From: Turritopsis dohrnii
Lineage: Eukaryota > Cnidaria > Hydrozoa > Anthoathecata > Oceaniidae
Assembly: GCA_027922465.2 (NCBI GenBank)
Contig: BQMF02000140.1
Location: 496,001-560,000 of the forward strand
DNA length: 64,000 nucleotides
Reading direction: 5' to 3'
The position numbers and the translations under genes were made by a program. The notes under the pieces are model-generated. The model was not told where the DNA came from and ran no database searches. It saw only the letters and a program-made list of their open reading frames with translations. How positions within the stretch are numbered: the first letter of the stretch is position 1; each line of letters begins with the position of its first letter. Shown here in pieces: positions 12,171 to 25,020 of the stretch.

Positions 12171-13125
12171 ACTAATACGCGCTGTGCATACCACTTTTTT
12201 CACGCTTTCACTCTCTAAAATTTCGGGTCGTTTTTGCGGTCACGTATTCATAATGGAGTGTCAGACCACGGCGGTTAATATTTTTCTACGATTAGTATAG
12301 GGGAAAACATTGCATTGCATTTAATCGTTTCAAATATTTTATGTTTGATTATTCGCGAGATCAAGAAACAATAGACAACAACGAAAGTATTGCGCGAAGA
12401 TTTATTAATGTTTTTAGGGTAAGTACGCTTTAGAACTTTTTTGTTTTGTTTTGTTTTTTTCTTATAGTATTAATAGGGTTTCTGCGTCATTACTTTTCAA
12501 ATAATACGCGATTGAAATGAATATCATGGTTTTTAATCATGACGGTCTGGGTTCGTAAAGAAAATCGCAATTGTTTTTAATTCACATTTCGACACTTTTA
12601 CGACTTTCGCGTTTGGCTTTTATTTACGTTGGGGTGTGGATTCCATGAACAGTTACAGCGATTTTAATTTTTTTGTTGTTTACCTGTACGCACAATTTAT
12701 TTTTGCTACTGCATATATCGTATCGTGAAAGATTTATTATGAATATTTTGATGTGTTTCAGATCTTCTGATTAAAAAGTTTTTCTGTTCATAACTCCAGT
12801 GTTGAACTAAATATGCTTTAGCCGGAATATCCTAGAGATTTTTAATTAAAAGAGTGAAGAGTTTTTCTGTTTTAACGTTAGATATTTTTAATCATGGGGA
12901 ACCATTGCATTACATCTTCAATTTATACAATTTATGTAAAAAGTGAAAAAAGTGGACGCACAGCGCGTATTTTTTTTGATGAATGAAAACCCGTGTTCTA
13001 CACGCTGTTCAAAACGAGATACTACATTCTAACTTTATCATACTAAAATTCATTATACTAAGCCTTTCTCTCTGTTCACCTCACATCGATTAATACCTGT
13101 AAAAAATTTTTACACGGGTTACTAG
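12171..13125. other. Degenerate margin of the first repeat system
   Basis: The first ~150 bp still resemble the satellite unit: the CACTTTT...CTCTCTAAA region, GATTAGTATA, and CATTGCATTGCAT. Similarity then fades. A diverged form of the closing palindrome followed by GGTTACTAGT at about 13,090-13,128 abuts the first unit of the second array. I see no gene here. Confidence 0.5.
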
Positions 13126-15396
13126 TGTCAACTATTCCTTTCAGTAGAGCTTATATTATACACCTTTAGAGTCTTTTCAAGCAAATTACTTGCACACAAT
13201 GAATGTAGTGTGAGTTAAGATATTTAAAGCATAGAAAAAATGTAAGTTTGGAACTTAGAGGATTTGACTGACTATTTCCCATCGACAAAAATTGGTCTAG
13301 GTTTGGACAGTAAAAAAAAAAACAAGATGCCCTACCGGGCAGAAGTATTCCTGCAGATGAATGGAAGACTTTCTGGAGGTTTTTCAGAAAGAACTGATAT
13401 TAGTTCACGCTTTAAAAAGATATGCGTAATGCAGAATCATGTTGCGGTATTTTACATTTTACCTTTTAACAACGATAACAATTAAACTTTGTTGTCGCGT
13501 ATAAAACTTCAGTCTTGCTTCAATTTAGAGATTTTTTAAAAAAGATTTTAATTCAAGAAGTAATTAAGTAATAACAGGGTTTGTCGCGTCAAGAAAAGTC
13601 TGTGCTTAAGAAGTAATAACTTAGAATGTATTTTAATTACATTCCCGAGAGCCTTTTCAGAAAGAAATGAGTGTTAGTTCACGCTTTAAAACCATATGCA
13701 TAATGCGGAATGATGTTTGCAGTATTTTACATTTTACCTTTTAGCTACGATAACTATTAAACTTTGTTGTTTCATATAAAACTTAAGTCTTGCATCAATT
13801 TAGAGATTTTTTAAAAAGATTTCCATTCGAAGTTGCACTCCCTAAAGCATCTTCAAGAAGCAATTAACTAATTAAAAGATTATCGCGTTAAGAATAATCT
13901 GTGCTTTAAAAGGTGAATGTTTGTTCACGGTTTAAAACAATATGCATAATGTGGTATGATGTTCTTTGTGTTTTACAGTTTATCTTGTAGCTGTGAAAGA
14001 AGTAATATTTGTTATTTCATATAAACTGCACTGTTTTGCATCATTTAGAGATTTTTTCAAAAACTTTTTTATTCATAGTTATATTCCCTAAAGCATCTTC
14101 AAAAAGTAATTAAGTAATGAAAACTTTGTCACATTAAGTTTTGAATGGAAAATCTGTGGCGTAAATAGTAATAACTTCGAATTCATTTAATTACATTCCC
14201 GAGAGCATCATAAAAGTTAAGAGACTTTGAAAAATTATGCCGGAGATCAAGCTTAAAAAGGAACAGCGTCAGTTTAAAAATCCATTAGAGAACACTCTTC
14301 CGTGGACGTTTCAAAATACTCTTTTTAAAACTATACAGTATGAAAATCTTTATGTTGTTTGTACCTGAACTTCATAATAAAAACTTTTACTTGGCCTTGC
14401 GAAATAATAAAAATATCTGTGTTTCCTTTTTATCGTCAGCTTGATAGTATACAAATTTTAGAATCATACAATATTTTAAATTCGACTAGTCAATAAAAAA
14501 AGTGGTCATCTATTGATTAATAAAATGGGTATAAGCTGATTAGGAAGATGAGCTGTGCTTCAAAATTCCAGAGCTTTATAAAAACAGGAGAGCTTACCTA
14601 GGAACATGAAATAGAAAATTGTATTATATTTAGAAAAAGACTAGTAGAAACCTTACGCATTTTTTTAAATCGATGTAAGCATACCGTTTTTGTAGTCGTT
14701 CATATCTGATTTGAAGCATCAAAAACTGCTTATTTATCACGAATAACTACTAAGAGTATTAGTTTCACGTAGATTATCAGTTTGGATCATAAATGTTCTT
14801 GATTCTTTTAAGTTTGACAGCCGTATAACCTCTTCTATATCCATGTATTCAACCAAGAAATTTTCTCAGATCTACGCGTGCTTCTTCGCTTCCATTTTTA
14901 AAACAACTACGGAAAACGTAAGAACGTTGCATAAGACTCACATGAAACAACATTTCTACCTTGGCATCTGCGATTTAGCCATATGTTAATTATTCCTTTC
15001 ACTAGAGCTTATATTTTACACTTTTAGAGTCTTTTCAAGCAAAGTACTTGTATACAATGAATATAGTGTGAGTTTAGACTGTTAAATCATAAAAAGAATG
15101 TAAGTTGGGAACATTAATTATTTGAGTGGCTATTTCCCATCGACAAAAATTGTTCTAGGTTTTGACAGTGAAAAAAAAAGAAAAAAAAAAAAAAAAAAAC
15201 AAGATGCCCTACCGGGCAGAAGTATTCCTGCGGATGACAGGAAGACGTTCTGGAGCCTTTTCAGAAAGAAATTAGTGTTAGTTCACGCTTTAAAACCATA
15301 TGCATAATGCGGAATGATGTTTGCAGTATTTTACATTTTACCTTTTAGCTATGATAACTATTAAACTTTGTTGTTTCATATAAAACTTCAGTCTTA

Positions 15397-15835
15397 AGCG
15401 GGGTTTACACTATCAGATTCTGTCTGACAGATTCTGTCGATTCGACAGAATCTGATAGTGTAAACAGAAAATCGAAAGTTTTTTTTGTCGAAAGATTCAC
15501 CTTTCGACAGAATCTGAAAAGTTGAATTTTTTCAACTTTTCAGATTCTGTCGAAAGTAAATCACCCAATGAAATTACAGTTTCGGCTCATTAAATATTAA
15601 TGATGTGAAGTTTCTAGGAATTTACAAGCACGCACGTTTTATAAAAGACGTGTTGAGTTTTATAATAATAGCAATAGCTGCAGCAACACATTTTTTCTTG
15701 AAAGGCGCCATTCCAGAAATAAATATTTTCGACATAAAAATGCAAATGTAAACGCAAAAATCTGTCATGAATAATTAATGAGAAAAATCGTTCGACAGAA
15801 TCTGTCAGACAGAATCTGATAGTGTAAACCCCGTT
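15397..15835. mobile_element. MITE with CGGGGTTTACAC ends, TTA duplication
   Basis: Terminal inverted repeats read CGGGGTTTACACTATCAG on the left and its complement on the right. Subterminal repeats of CAGATTCTGTC occur in both orientations. TTA flanks both ends (15,394-15,396 and 15,836-15,838). Other units of the array lack the insertion at this position, which confirms the boundaries. The TTA duplication suggests a PIF/Harbinger-like source, which is inference. No ORF is present. Confidence 0.85.
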
Positions 15836-17239
15836 TTACATCAATTTAGAGATTTTTTTAAAAAGATTTCCATTCGAAGTTGCACTCCCTAAATTCATCT
15901 TCAAGAAGCAATTAACTAATTAAAAGATTGTCGCGTTAAGAATAATCTGTGTTTTAAAAGGTGTATGTTTGTTCACGGTTTAAAACAATATGCATAATGT
16001 GGTATGATGTTCTTTGTGTTTTACAGTTTATCATGTAGCTGTGAAAGAAGTAATATTTGTTATTTCATATAAACTGCACTGTTTTGCATCATTTAAAGAT
16101 TTTTTCAAAAAGTTTTTTATTCATAGTTATATTCCCTAAAGCATCTTCAAAACGTAATTAAGTAATGAAAACTTTGTCACATTAAGTTTTGAAGGGAAAA
16201 TCTGTGGCGTAAATAGTAACAACTTCGAATTCATTTAATTACATTCCCGAGAGCATCATAAAAGTTAAGAGACTTTGAAAAATTTTGCCGGAGATCAAGC
16301 TTAAAAAGGAACACCGTCAGTTTAAAAATCCATTAGAGAACACTCTTCCGTGGACGTTTCAAAATACTCCTTTTAAAACTATACAGTATGAAAATCTTTA
16401 TGTTGTTTGTACCTGAACTTCATAATAAAATCTTTTACTTGGCCATGCGAAATAATAAAAATATCTGTGTTTCCTTTTTATCGTCAGCTTGATAGTATAC
16501 AAATTTTAGAATCATACAATATTTTAAATTCGACTAGTCAATTAAAAAAGTGGTCATCTATTGATTAATAAAATGGGTATAAGCTGATGAGGAAGATGAG
16601 CTGTGCTTCAAGATTCCAGAGCTTTATAAAAACAGGGTAGCTTACCTAGGAACATGAAATAGAAAATTGTATTATATTTAGAAAAAGACTAATAGAAACC
16701 TTACGCATTTTTTTAAATCGGTGTAAGCATACCGTTTTTGTAGTCGTTCATATCTGATTTGAAGCATCAAGAACTGCTTATTTGTCAAGAATGACTACTA
16801 AGAATATTAGTTTCACGTAGATTATCAACTTGGATCATAAATGTTCTTGATTCTTTTAAGTTTTACAGCCGTACTACAACCTCTTCTATATCCATATATT
16901 CAATAAAGAAACTTTCACAGATCTACGCATGCTTCTTCGCTTCCATTTTTAAAACAACTACGGAAAACTTAAGAACGTTGCATAAGACTCACATGAAACA
17001 ACATTTCTACCTGGCATCTGCGATTTAGCCATATGTTAATTATTCCTTTCACTAGAGCTTATATTTTACACTTTTAGAGTCTTTTCAAGCAAAGTACTTG
17101 TATACAATGAATATAGTGTGAGTTTAGACTGTTAAATCATAAAAAGAATGTAAGTTGGGAACATTAATGATTTGAGTGGCTATTTCCCATCGACAAAAAT
17201 TGGTCTAGGTTTGGACAGTGAAAAAAAAAAAAAAAAAAA

Positions 17240-17760
17240 AAACACGAACGGTTTCAAAGTATTCCCTGCTTACGCAGAAATACAATTATTTGCCTACCTT
17301 TCGAAGGAGTTGATACTTAGCAGTGATCACCAAACAGTTTTAATGTGTGCCTATGCTACAAATTGCATCATTAATAGTCGTCAGATGACATCTTCATTTA
17401 TTTTACCCTGCAACCACGAGGAGGCAGACACAAGGGTATTTTTACACGTTAATGATATGTCACTATAAGGCCATAGTAAGATCACCGTCCGCACCGCAGA
17501 GTTCTGGTGATAGCAGTCTTCATATTTGCTTGATTAAAAGAACAAATTGAAGAACTGTGGATCGATTTCAGAACGGGAAAGCATCGCCAGTTCTTCCCAA
17601 TATACGTCATTTTCGCCAATTTAGAGCAGTCAGAAGCTCTAGGGCTTCCATTTTTCCATGCATTTACAGGGTGTGATCAAGTATCGTATTTATCAAACGT
17701 TTCAAAGGGTTCAGCTTGGAAGACTTGGGATTTATTTGATGACATCACCCCTGTCTTTTT
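17240..17760 (+). pseudogene. Captured fragment of a HEEADTR/TGCD-type repeat protein, copy 1
   Basis: Downstream of the poly-A hinge, the plus strand encodes a degraded peptide with CNHEEADTRVFLHV followed, after stops and frame changes, by LWIDF and FHAFTGCDQVSYL. I recall this motif series from uncharacterised proteins abundant in cnidarian and mollusc repeats, whose function I do not know. Reading is broken by a stop after NDMSL (17,466-17,468) and by a missing base near 17,505 relative to copy 2. Confidence 0.5.
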
Positions 17761-18869
17761 CTAAATATAATACAATTTTCTATTTCATGTTCCTAGGTAA
17801 GCTAAGTAATAAAAAGTTTGTCGCGTCAAGAAAAGTCTGTGCTTAAGAAGTAATAACTTCGAATTCATTTAATTACATTCCCGAGAGCATCATAAAAGTT
17901 AAGAGACTTTGAAAAATTTTGCCGGAGATCAAGCTTAAAAAGGAACACTGTCAGTTTAGAAATCCATTAGAGAACACTCTTCCGTGGACGTTTCAAAATA
18001 CTCCTTTTAAAACTATACAGTATGAAAATCTTTATGTTGTTTGTACCTGAACTTCATAATAAAAACTTTTACTTGGCCTTGGGAAATAATAAAAATATCT
18101 GTGTTTCCTTTTTATCGTCAGCTTGATAGTATACAAATTTTAGAATCATACAATATTTTAAATTCGACTAGTCAATTAAAAAAGTGGTCATCTATTGATT
18201 AATAAAATGGGTATAAGCTGATGAGGAAGATAAGCTGTGCTTCAAGATTCCAGAGCTTTATAAAAACAGGGTAGCTTATCTAGGAACATGAATTAAAAAA
18301 TTGTATTACATTTAAAAAGACTAATAGAAACCTTACGCATTAAATCGATATAAACACACCCTATTGGTAGTCGTTCATATCTGTTTTGAAGCATCAAGAA
18401 CTGCTTATTTGTCAAGAATGACTACTAAGAATATTAGTTTCACGTAGATTATCAGCTTGGATCATAAATGTTCTTGATTCTTTTAAGTTTTACAGCCGTA
18501 CTACAACCTCTTCTATATCCATATATTCAATAAAGAAACTTTTACAGATCTACGCATGCTTCTTCGCTTCCATTTTTAAAACAACTACGGAAAACTTAAG
18601 AACGTTGCATAAGACTCACATGAAACAACATTTCTACCTGGCATCTGCGATTTAGCCATATGTTAATTATTCCTTTTACTAGAGCTTATATTTTACACTT
18701 TTAGAGTCTTTTCAAGCAAAGTACTTGTATACAATGAATATAGTGTGAGTTTAGACTGTTAAATCATAAAAAGAATGTAAGTTGGGAACATTAATGATTT
18801 GAGTGGCTATTTCCCATCGACAAAAATTGGTCTAGGTTTGGACAGTGAAAAAAAAAAAAAAAAAAAAAC

Positions 18870-19440
18870 ACGAACGGTTTCAAAGTATTCCTTGCTTACG
18901 CAGGAATACAAAAAAAAACAAAAAAAACACGAACGGTTTCAAAGTATTCCTTGCTTACGCAGAAATACAATTATTTGCCTACCTTTCGAAGGAGTTGATA
19001 CTTAGCAGTGATCACCAAACAGTTTTAATGTGTGCCTATGCTACAAATTGCATCATTAATAGTCGTCAGATGACATCTTCATTTATTTTACCCTGCAACC
19101 ACGAGGAGGCAGACACAAGGGTATTTTTACACGTTAATGATATGTCACTATAAGGCCATAGTAAGATCACCGTCCGCACCGCAGATGTTCTGGTGATAGC
19201 AGTCTTCATATTTGCTTGATTAAAAGAACAAATTGAAGAACTGTGGATCGATTTCAGAACGGGAAAGCATCGCCAGTTCTTCCCAATATACGTCATTTTC
19301 GCCAATTTAGAGCAGTCAGAAGCTCTAGGGCTTCCATTTTTCCATGCATTTACAGGGTGTGATCAAGTATCGTATTTATCAAACGTTTCAAAGGGTTCAG
19401 CTTGGAAGACTTGAGATTTATTTGATGACATCACCCCTGT
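18870..19440 (+). pseudogene. Captured fragment of the same protein, copy 2, with duplicated leader
   Basis: This is nearly identical to 17,240-17,760 but preceded by two copies of the CACGAACGG module (about 18,869 and 18,930). It retains a base missing near 17,505 in copy 1. The same stop follows NDMSL, so neither copy is functional. Its location in the array shows the fragment was amplified with the repeat unit. Confidence 0.5.
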
Positions 19441-20822
19441 CTTTTTCTAAATATAATACAATTTTCTATTTCATGTTCCTAGGTAAGCTAAGTAATAAAA
19501 AGTTTGTCGCGTCAAGAAAAGTCTGTGCTTAAGAAGTAATAACTTCGAATTCATTTAATTACATTCCCGAGAGCATCATAAAAGTTAAGAGACTTTGAAA
19601 AATTTTGCCGGAGATCAAGCTTAAAAAGGAACACTGTCAGTTTAGAAATCCATTAGAGAACACTCTTCCGTGGACGTTTCAAAATACTCCTTTTAAAACT
19701 ATACAGTATGAAAATCTTTATGTTGTTTGTACCTGAACTTCATAATAAAAACTTTTACTTGGCCTTGCGAAATAATAAAAATATCTGTGTTTCCTTTTTA
19801 TCGTCAGCTTGATAGTATACAAATTTTAGAATCATACAATATTTTAAATTCGACTAGTCAATTAAAAAAGTGGTCATCTATTGATAAATAAAATGGGTAT
19901 AAGCTGATGAGGAAGATAAGCTGTGCTTCAAGATTCCAGAGCTTTATAAAAACAGGGTAGCTTATCTAGGAACATGAATTAAAAAATTGTATTACATTTA
20001 GAAAGACTAATAGAAACCTTACGCATTAAATCGATATAAACACACCCTATTGGTAGTCGTTCATATCTGTTTTGAAGCATCAAGAACTGCTTATTTGTCA
20101 AGAATGACTACTAAGAATATTAGTTTCACGTAGATTATCAGCTTGGATCATAAATGTTCTTGATTCTTTTAAGTTTTACAGCCGTACTACAACCTCTTCT
20201 ATATCCATATATTCAATAAAGAAACTTTCACAGATCTACGCATGCTTCTTCGCTTCCATTTTTAAAACAACTACGGAAAACTTAAGAACGTTGCATAAGA
20301 CTCACATGAAACAACATTTCTACCTGGCATCTGCAATTTAGCCATATGTTAATTATTCCTTTCACTAGAGCTTATATTTTACACTTTTAGAGTCTTTTCA
20401 AGCAAAGTACTTGTATACAATGAATATAGTGTGAGTTTAGACTGTTAAATCATAAAAAGAATGTAAGTTGGGAACATTAATGATTTGAGTGGCTATTTCC
20501 CATCGACAAAAATTGGTCTAGGTTTGGACAGTGAAAAAAAAAAAAAAACAAACAAGATGCCTTACCGGGCAGAAGTATTCCTGCAGATGACTGGAAGACT
20601 TTCTAGAAAGATTTCAGAAAGAACTGATATTAGTTCACGCTTTAAAAAGATATGCATAATGCAGAATGATGTTGCGGTATTTTACATTTTACCTTTTAAC
20701 AACGATAACAATTAAACTTTGTTGTCTCATATAAAACTTCAGTCTTGCTTCAATTTAGAGATTTTTTAAAAAAGATTTTAATTCAAAGTTGTATTCCCTA
20801 AAGAATCTTCAAGAAGTAATTA

Positions 20823-21613
20823 CGGTAGCAGCGTATTAAAACACCCGCGGACTCCAACTCCTACTACTCCTCCTCCTACTCCGGCCGAAATGGCAATTAG
20901 TCTGTGATTTAGAGACTGCGAGACTCTACTAATAACGCAATGTAAGTTTTAATGAAGGAACGCAGCCTTCGAATTTTGGAAGCTTTTCTGTAACAAACAT
21001 TTAAAAGTAGATTGCGTTTTGTTTCAAAAGTACATAATCTGATATTTTGTAGCTTAATCCATGAAAGAATGAATTCTTATCAAATAGCCCTACATAAAAA
21101 TGGGACTTTTAGTTCATTACGCTAACTGAAAATACTTGATATGTTGCTTTTCTTGACGGTAAAGCTTATCAGTTCAAAATTTCATATTACCTCAGTTGTT
21201 AGCTAACTATACACTATATGTTTCTGTATTAAGGCTTTCAAAGATCTAGTTCGAAAAGGCAGTTATTTGTTTGAATTCATTTTTGGTTTCATGAAATTAT
21301 AATTAAAAACATATTTTTTTTTTTCGAAACGCGTGTTTTTTTCCTACACATAGTCTTACAAAACATTTTCTTATAAAAAAATCATATACAGCTCATATCA
21401 CGCATGTATAATTCTTTTGTCTTTAATAAATTTATTTCTGGTGGTTTATGATTAGACCCTTTTTACACTAACTAATAATTTTAACAAATTTATCTTTTAT
21501 GCCTGTTTTCCACCAGTAAAATATAAAAAAACACAAGCCTCAAAGAACTTTGTAGTAACTTTTCATAACTTTAAGTAAAATTGCTGCTACCGTTTTGCGC
21601 CATCTGGCTCTTG
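20823..21613 (+). mobile_element. Non-autonomous element with CGGTAGCAGC / GCTGCTACCG ends, copy 1
   Basis: TTA flanks the element (20,820-20,822 and 21,614-21,616), and neighbouring units show the empty site. The left end CGGTAGCAGC is inverted near the right end, but the right end extends a further ~21 bp to CATCTGGCTCTTG, so the termini are asymmetric. It contains a short CTACTCC-type microsatellite at the left. A second copy lies in opposite orientation at 41,167-41,996. No coding capacity is seen. Confidence 0.85.
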
Positions 21614-24001
21614 TTAAGTAATAAAAAGCTTGTCACGTCAAGAAAAGTCTGTGCTTAAGAAGTAATAACTTTGAATTCATTTAATTACATTCCCGAGAGC
21701 ATCATAAAAGTTAAGAGACTTTGAAAAATTTTGCCGGAGATCAAGCTTAAAAAGGAACACCGTCAGTTTAAAAATCCATTAGAGAACACTCTTCCGTGAA
21801 CGTTTCAAAATACTCCTTTTAAAACTATACAGTATGAAAATCTTTATGTTGTTTGTACCTGAACTTCATAATAAAAACTTTTACTTGGCCATGCGAAATA
21901 ATAAAAATATCTGTGTTTCCTTTTTATCGTCAGCTTGATAGTATACAAATTTTAGAATCATACAATATTTTAAATTCGACTAGTCAATTAAAAAAGCGGT
22001 CATCAAATGATAAATAAAATAGGTAGAAGTTGATGAGGAAGATGAGCTGTGCTTCAAGATTCCAGAGCTTTATAAAAACAGGGTAGCTTATCTAGGAACA
22101 TGAATTAAAAAGTTGTATTATATTTAGAAAGACTAATAGAAACCTTACGCATTAAATCGATATAAACATACCCTATTGGTAGTCGTTCATATCTGTTTTG
22201 AAGCATCAAGAACTGCTTATTTATCAAGAATGACTACTAAGAATATTAGTTTCACGTAGATTATCAGTTTGGATCATAAATGTTCTTGATTCTTTTAAGT
22301 TTTACAGCCGTACTACAACCTCTTCTATATCCATATATTCAACAAAGAAACTTTCACCGACCTAGGCATGCTTCTTCGCTTCCATTTTTAAAACAACTAC
22401 GGAAAACGTAAGAACGTTGCATAAGACTCACATGAAACAACATTTCTACCTTGGCATCTGCGATTTAGCCATATGTTAATTATTCCTTTCACTAGAGCTT
22501 ATATTTTACACTTTTAGAGTCTTTTCAAGCAAAGTACTTGTATACAATGAATATAGTGTGAGTTTAGACTGTTAAATCATAAAAAGAATGTAAGTTGGGA
22601 ACATTAATGATTTGAGTGGCTATTTCCCATCGACAAAAATTGGTCTAGGTTTGGACAGTGAAAAAAAAAAAACAAGATGCCCTACCGGGCAGAAGTATTC
22701 CTGCAGATGACTGTAAGACTTTCTAGAAAGATTTCAGAAAGAAGTGATATTAGTTCACGCTTTAAAAAGATATGCATAATGCAGAATGATGTTGCGGTAT
22801 TTTACATTTTACCTTTTAACAACGATAACAATTAAACTTTGTTGTCTCATATAAAACTTCAGTCTTGCTTCAATTTAGAGATTTTTTAAAAAAGACTTTA
22901 ATTCAAAGTTGTATTCCCTAAAGAATCTTCAAGAAGTAATTAAGTAATAAAAAGAAAAGTCTGTGCTTAAAAAGTAATAACTTCGAATTCATTTAATTAC
23001 ATTCCCGAGAGCATCATAAAAGTTAAGAGACTTTGAAAAATTTTGCCGGAGATCAAGCTTAAAAAGGAACACCGTCAGTTTAAAAATCCATTAGAGAACA
23101 CTCTTCCGTGGACGTTTCAAAATACTCCTTTTAAAACTATACAGTATGAAAATCTTTATGTTGTTTGTACCTGAACTTCATAATAAAAAACTTTTACTTG
23201 GCCTTGCGAAATAATAAAAATATCTGTGTTTCCTTTTTATCGTCAGCTTGATAGTATACAAATTTTAGAATCATACAATATTTTAAATTCGACTAGTCAA
23301 TTAAAAAAGTGGTCATCTATTGATTAACAAAATGGGTATAAGCTGATGAGGAAGATGAGCTGTGCTTCAGGATTCCAGAGCTTTATAAAAACAGGACAGC
23401 TTACCTAGGAACATGAAATAGAAAATTGTATTATATTTAGAAAAAGACTAATAGAAACCTTACGCATTTTTTTAAATCGATGTAAGCATACCGTTTTTGT
23501 AGTCGTTCATATCTGATTTGAAGCATCAAAAACTGCTTATTTATCACGAATACCTACTAAGAGTATTAGTTTCACGTAGATTATCAGTTTGGATCATAAA
23601 TGTTCTTGATTCTTTTAAGTTTGACAGCCGTATAACCTCTTCTATATCCATATATTCAACCAAGAAATTTTCTCAGATCTACGCGTGCTTCTTCGCTTCC
23701 ATTTTTAAAACAACTACGGAAAACGTAAGAACGTTGCATAAGACTCACGTGAAAAACATTTCTACCTTGGCATCTGCGATTTAGCCATATGTCAACTGTT
23801 CCTTTCAGTAGAGCTTATATTATACACCTTTAGAGTCTTTTCAAGCAAATTACTTGCACACAATGAATGTAGTGTGAGTTAAGATATTTAAAGCATAGAA
23901 AAAATTTAAGTTTGGAACTTAGAGGATTTGACTGACTATTTCCCATCGACAAAAATTGGTCTAGGTTTGGACAGTGAAAAAAAAAAAAAAAACAAAAAAA
24001 A

Positions 24002-24205
24002 CACGAACGGTTTCAAAGTATTCCTTGCTTACGCAGGAATACAAAAAACAAAAAAAACACGAACGGTTTCAAAGTATTCCTTGCTTACGCAGGAATACAA
24101 AAAAAAAACACGAACGGTTTCAAAGTATTCCTTGCTTACGCAGGAATACAAAAACAAAAAAAACACGAACGGTTTCAAAGTATTCCTTGCTTACGCAGGA
24201 ATACA
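24002..24205. repeat. Minisatellite, four ~54-bp copies with internal hairpin
   Basis: Copies of the CACGAACGGTTTCAAAGTAT module start at 24,002, 24,058, 24,109 and 24,164 and are separated by A-rich linkers. Each contains GTATTCCT...AGGAATAC, a perfect 8-bp stem around a 9-nt loop. The same module occurs once near 17,240 and twice near 18,870, so its copy number differs between units of the larger array. Confidence 0.85.
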
Positions 24206-24588
24206 ACAAGATGCAAAAATTTCTTCATGTTTTGTTAAAATAGCAGCCATGATAGGTAAACAATTATAGTTTAAGCAGTAATTTAAAAATTTAAAATTAT
24301 ATTTACATGAAGTTTTTCGTTCAAATTTTCATTCGTGTAAATAATCATTTTTCAGTTTTTAAATTGTTTCAATTATCTTGTTTTCTTCATGTTTGATGCA
24401 GTTTGGCAAAAGCTTGAAGGATTTTCATCAAACATAAATATTTGGGGTACAATTTCATATGTTATTTATCAATTCATTTTGAACAGGAACAAGATGCCCT
24501 TTTGACAGAAAGATTTCTGCAAAATCTGTTGAAGCATGAAAAATGAAATATGTTATGACATTTATGAAATTCGACAGAAAATGTTGCA

Positions 24589-24661
24589 TGATCTAAGTGG
24601 GCTCGAACCACCGACCTTTCGGTTAACAGCCGAGTGCACTAGCCAACTGCACCAAGGTACC
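24589..24661 (-). tRNA. tRNA-Asn-derived pseudogene or SINE head (anticodon GTT)
   Basis: The minus strand has a D arm with TTGGCTA loop, an anticodon arm CGG-CTGTTAA-CCG, and a perfect B box GGTTCGAGCCC. The anticodon GTT indicates Asn origin. The acceptor stem is almost entirely mispaired (only about two of seven pairs form) and the first anticodon-stem pair is C-A. It is therefore a pseudogene, possibly the tRNA part of a SINE, not a working tRNA. Confidence 0.7.
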
Positions 24662-24929
24662 ACATGTGCATTTGTATTGTATTATACCCATTTTTTCACT
24701 CTTCTGTTTACAAAACGTTGAGAACTTCTTTTTAGTTAGAAAAGGATGATCACAGTCCAAGATAATTATTAGTTTCTTCTATAAATATTCTTCTATAAAA
24801 TTTCTAATGAATATAAATCTTAAAATATGTTTTATGTCTTAAAATATACAGAGAAACTTTGTAAATCTTTCGCTGACATGCAATGCATGGTGCTTTGGTA
24901 TCATGTAAATGCACGCACAAGATTTCAAA

Positions 24930-25020
24930 AACCGCTAGGTTTGGCCAGTAAGAAAAAAAACGAGAAAAAAAAAAACGAAAGTCAGTTGTAATAAATTTCT
25001 TGCTTCCGCAGAAATCTAAT
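24930..25020. repeat. Diverged outlying piece of the second array
   Basis: This segment has CTAGGTTTGGCCAGTAAG, then A-runs, then TTTCTTGCTTCCGCAGAAAT. The same order of elements occurs at the poly-A hinge of the array units. An AACAAGATGCCCT piece at about 24,487 matches the alternative module. Both are old, separated relics beyond the array edge. Confidence 0.5.

Larger units (their letters stand above)
13126..24250. repeat. Second tandem array, seven ~1.3-1.7 kb units with poly-A hinge
   Basis: Units begin with a TTCCTTTCA(C/G)TAGAGCTTAT motif at about 13,128, 14,988, 17,037, 18,662, 20,349, 22,478 and 23,789. About 135-190 bp into each unit is the anchor TATTTCCCATCGACAAAAAT, then GGTTTGGACAGT(G/A)A and a poly-A tract. 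After the poly-A comes one of two modules, either CAAGATGCC(C/T)TACCGGGCA or CACGAACGGTTTCAAAGTAT. Raw spacing of 1.3-2.1 kb reduces to about 1.3-1.9 kb once the inserted MITEs are subtracted. The last unit is truncated. Units 1 and 7 share sequence variants (AGTAGAGC, ATTATACACC, TTGACTGAC) not seen in the five inner units. Confidence 0.85.

Noticed and set aside
24589..24661. Functional tRNA-Asn gene
   Set aside because: The acceptor stem is mostly mispaired, so only a pseudogene or SINE head is supported.
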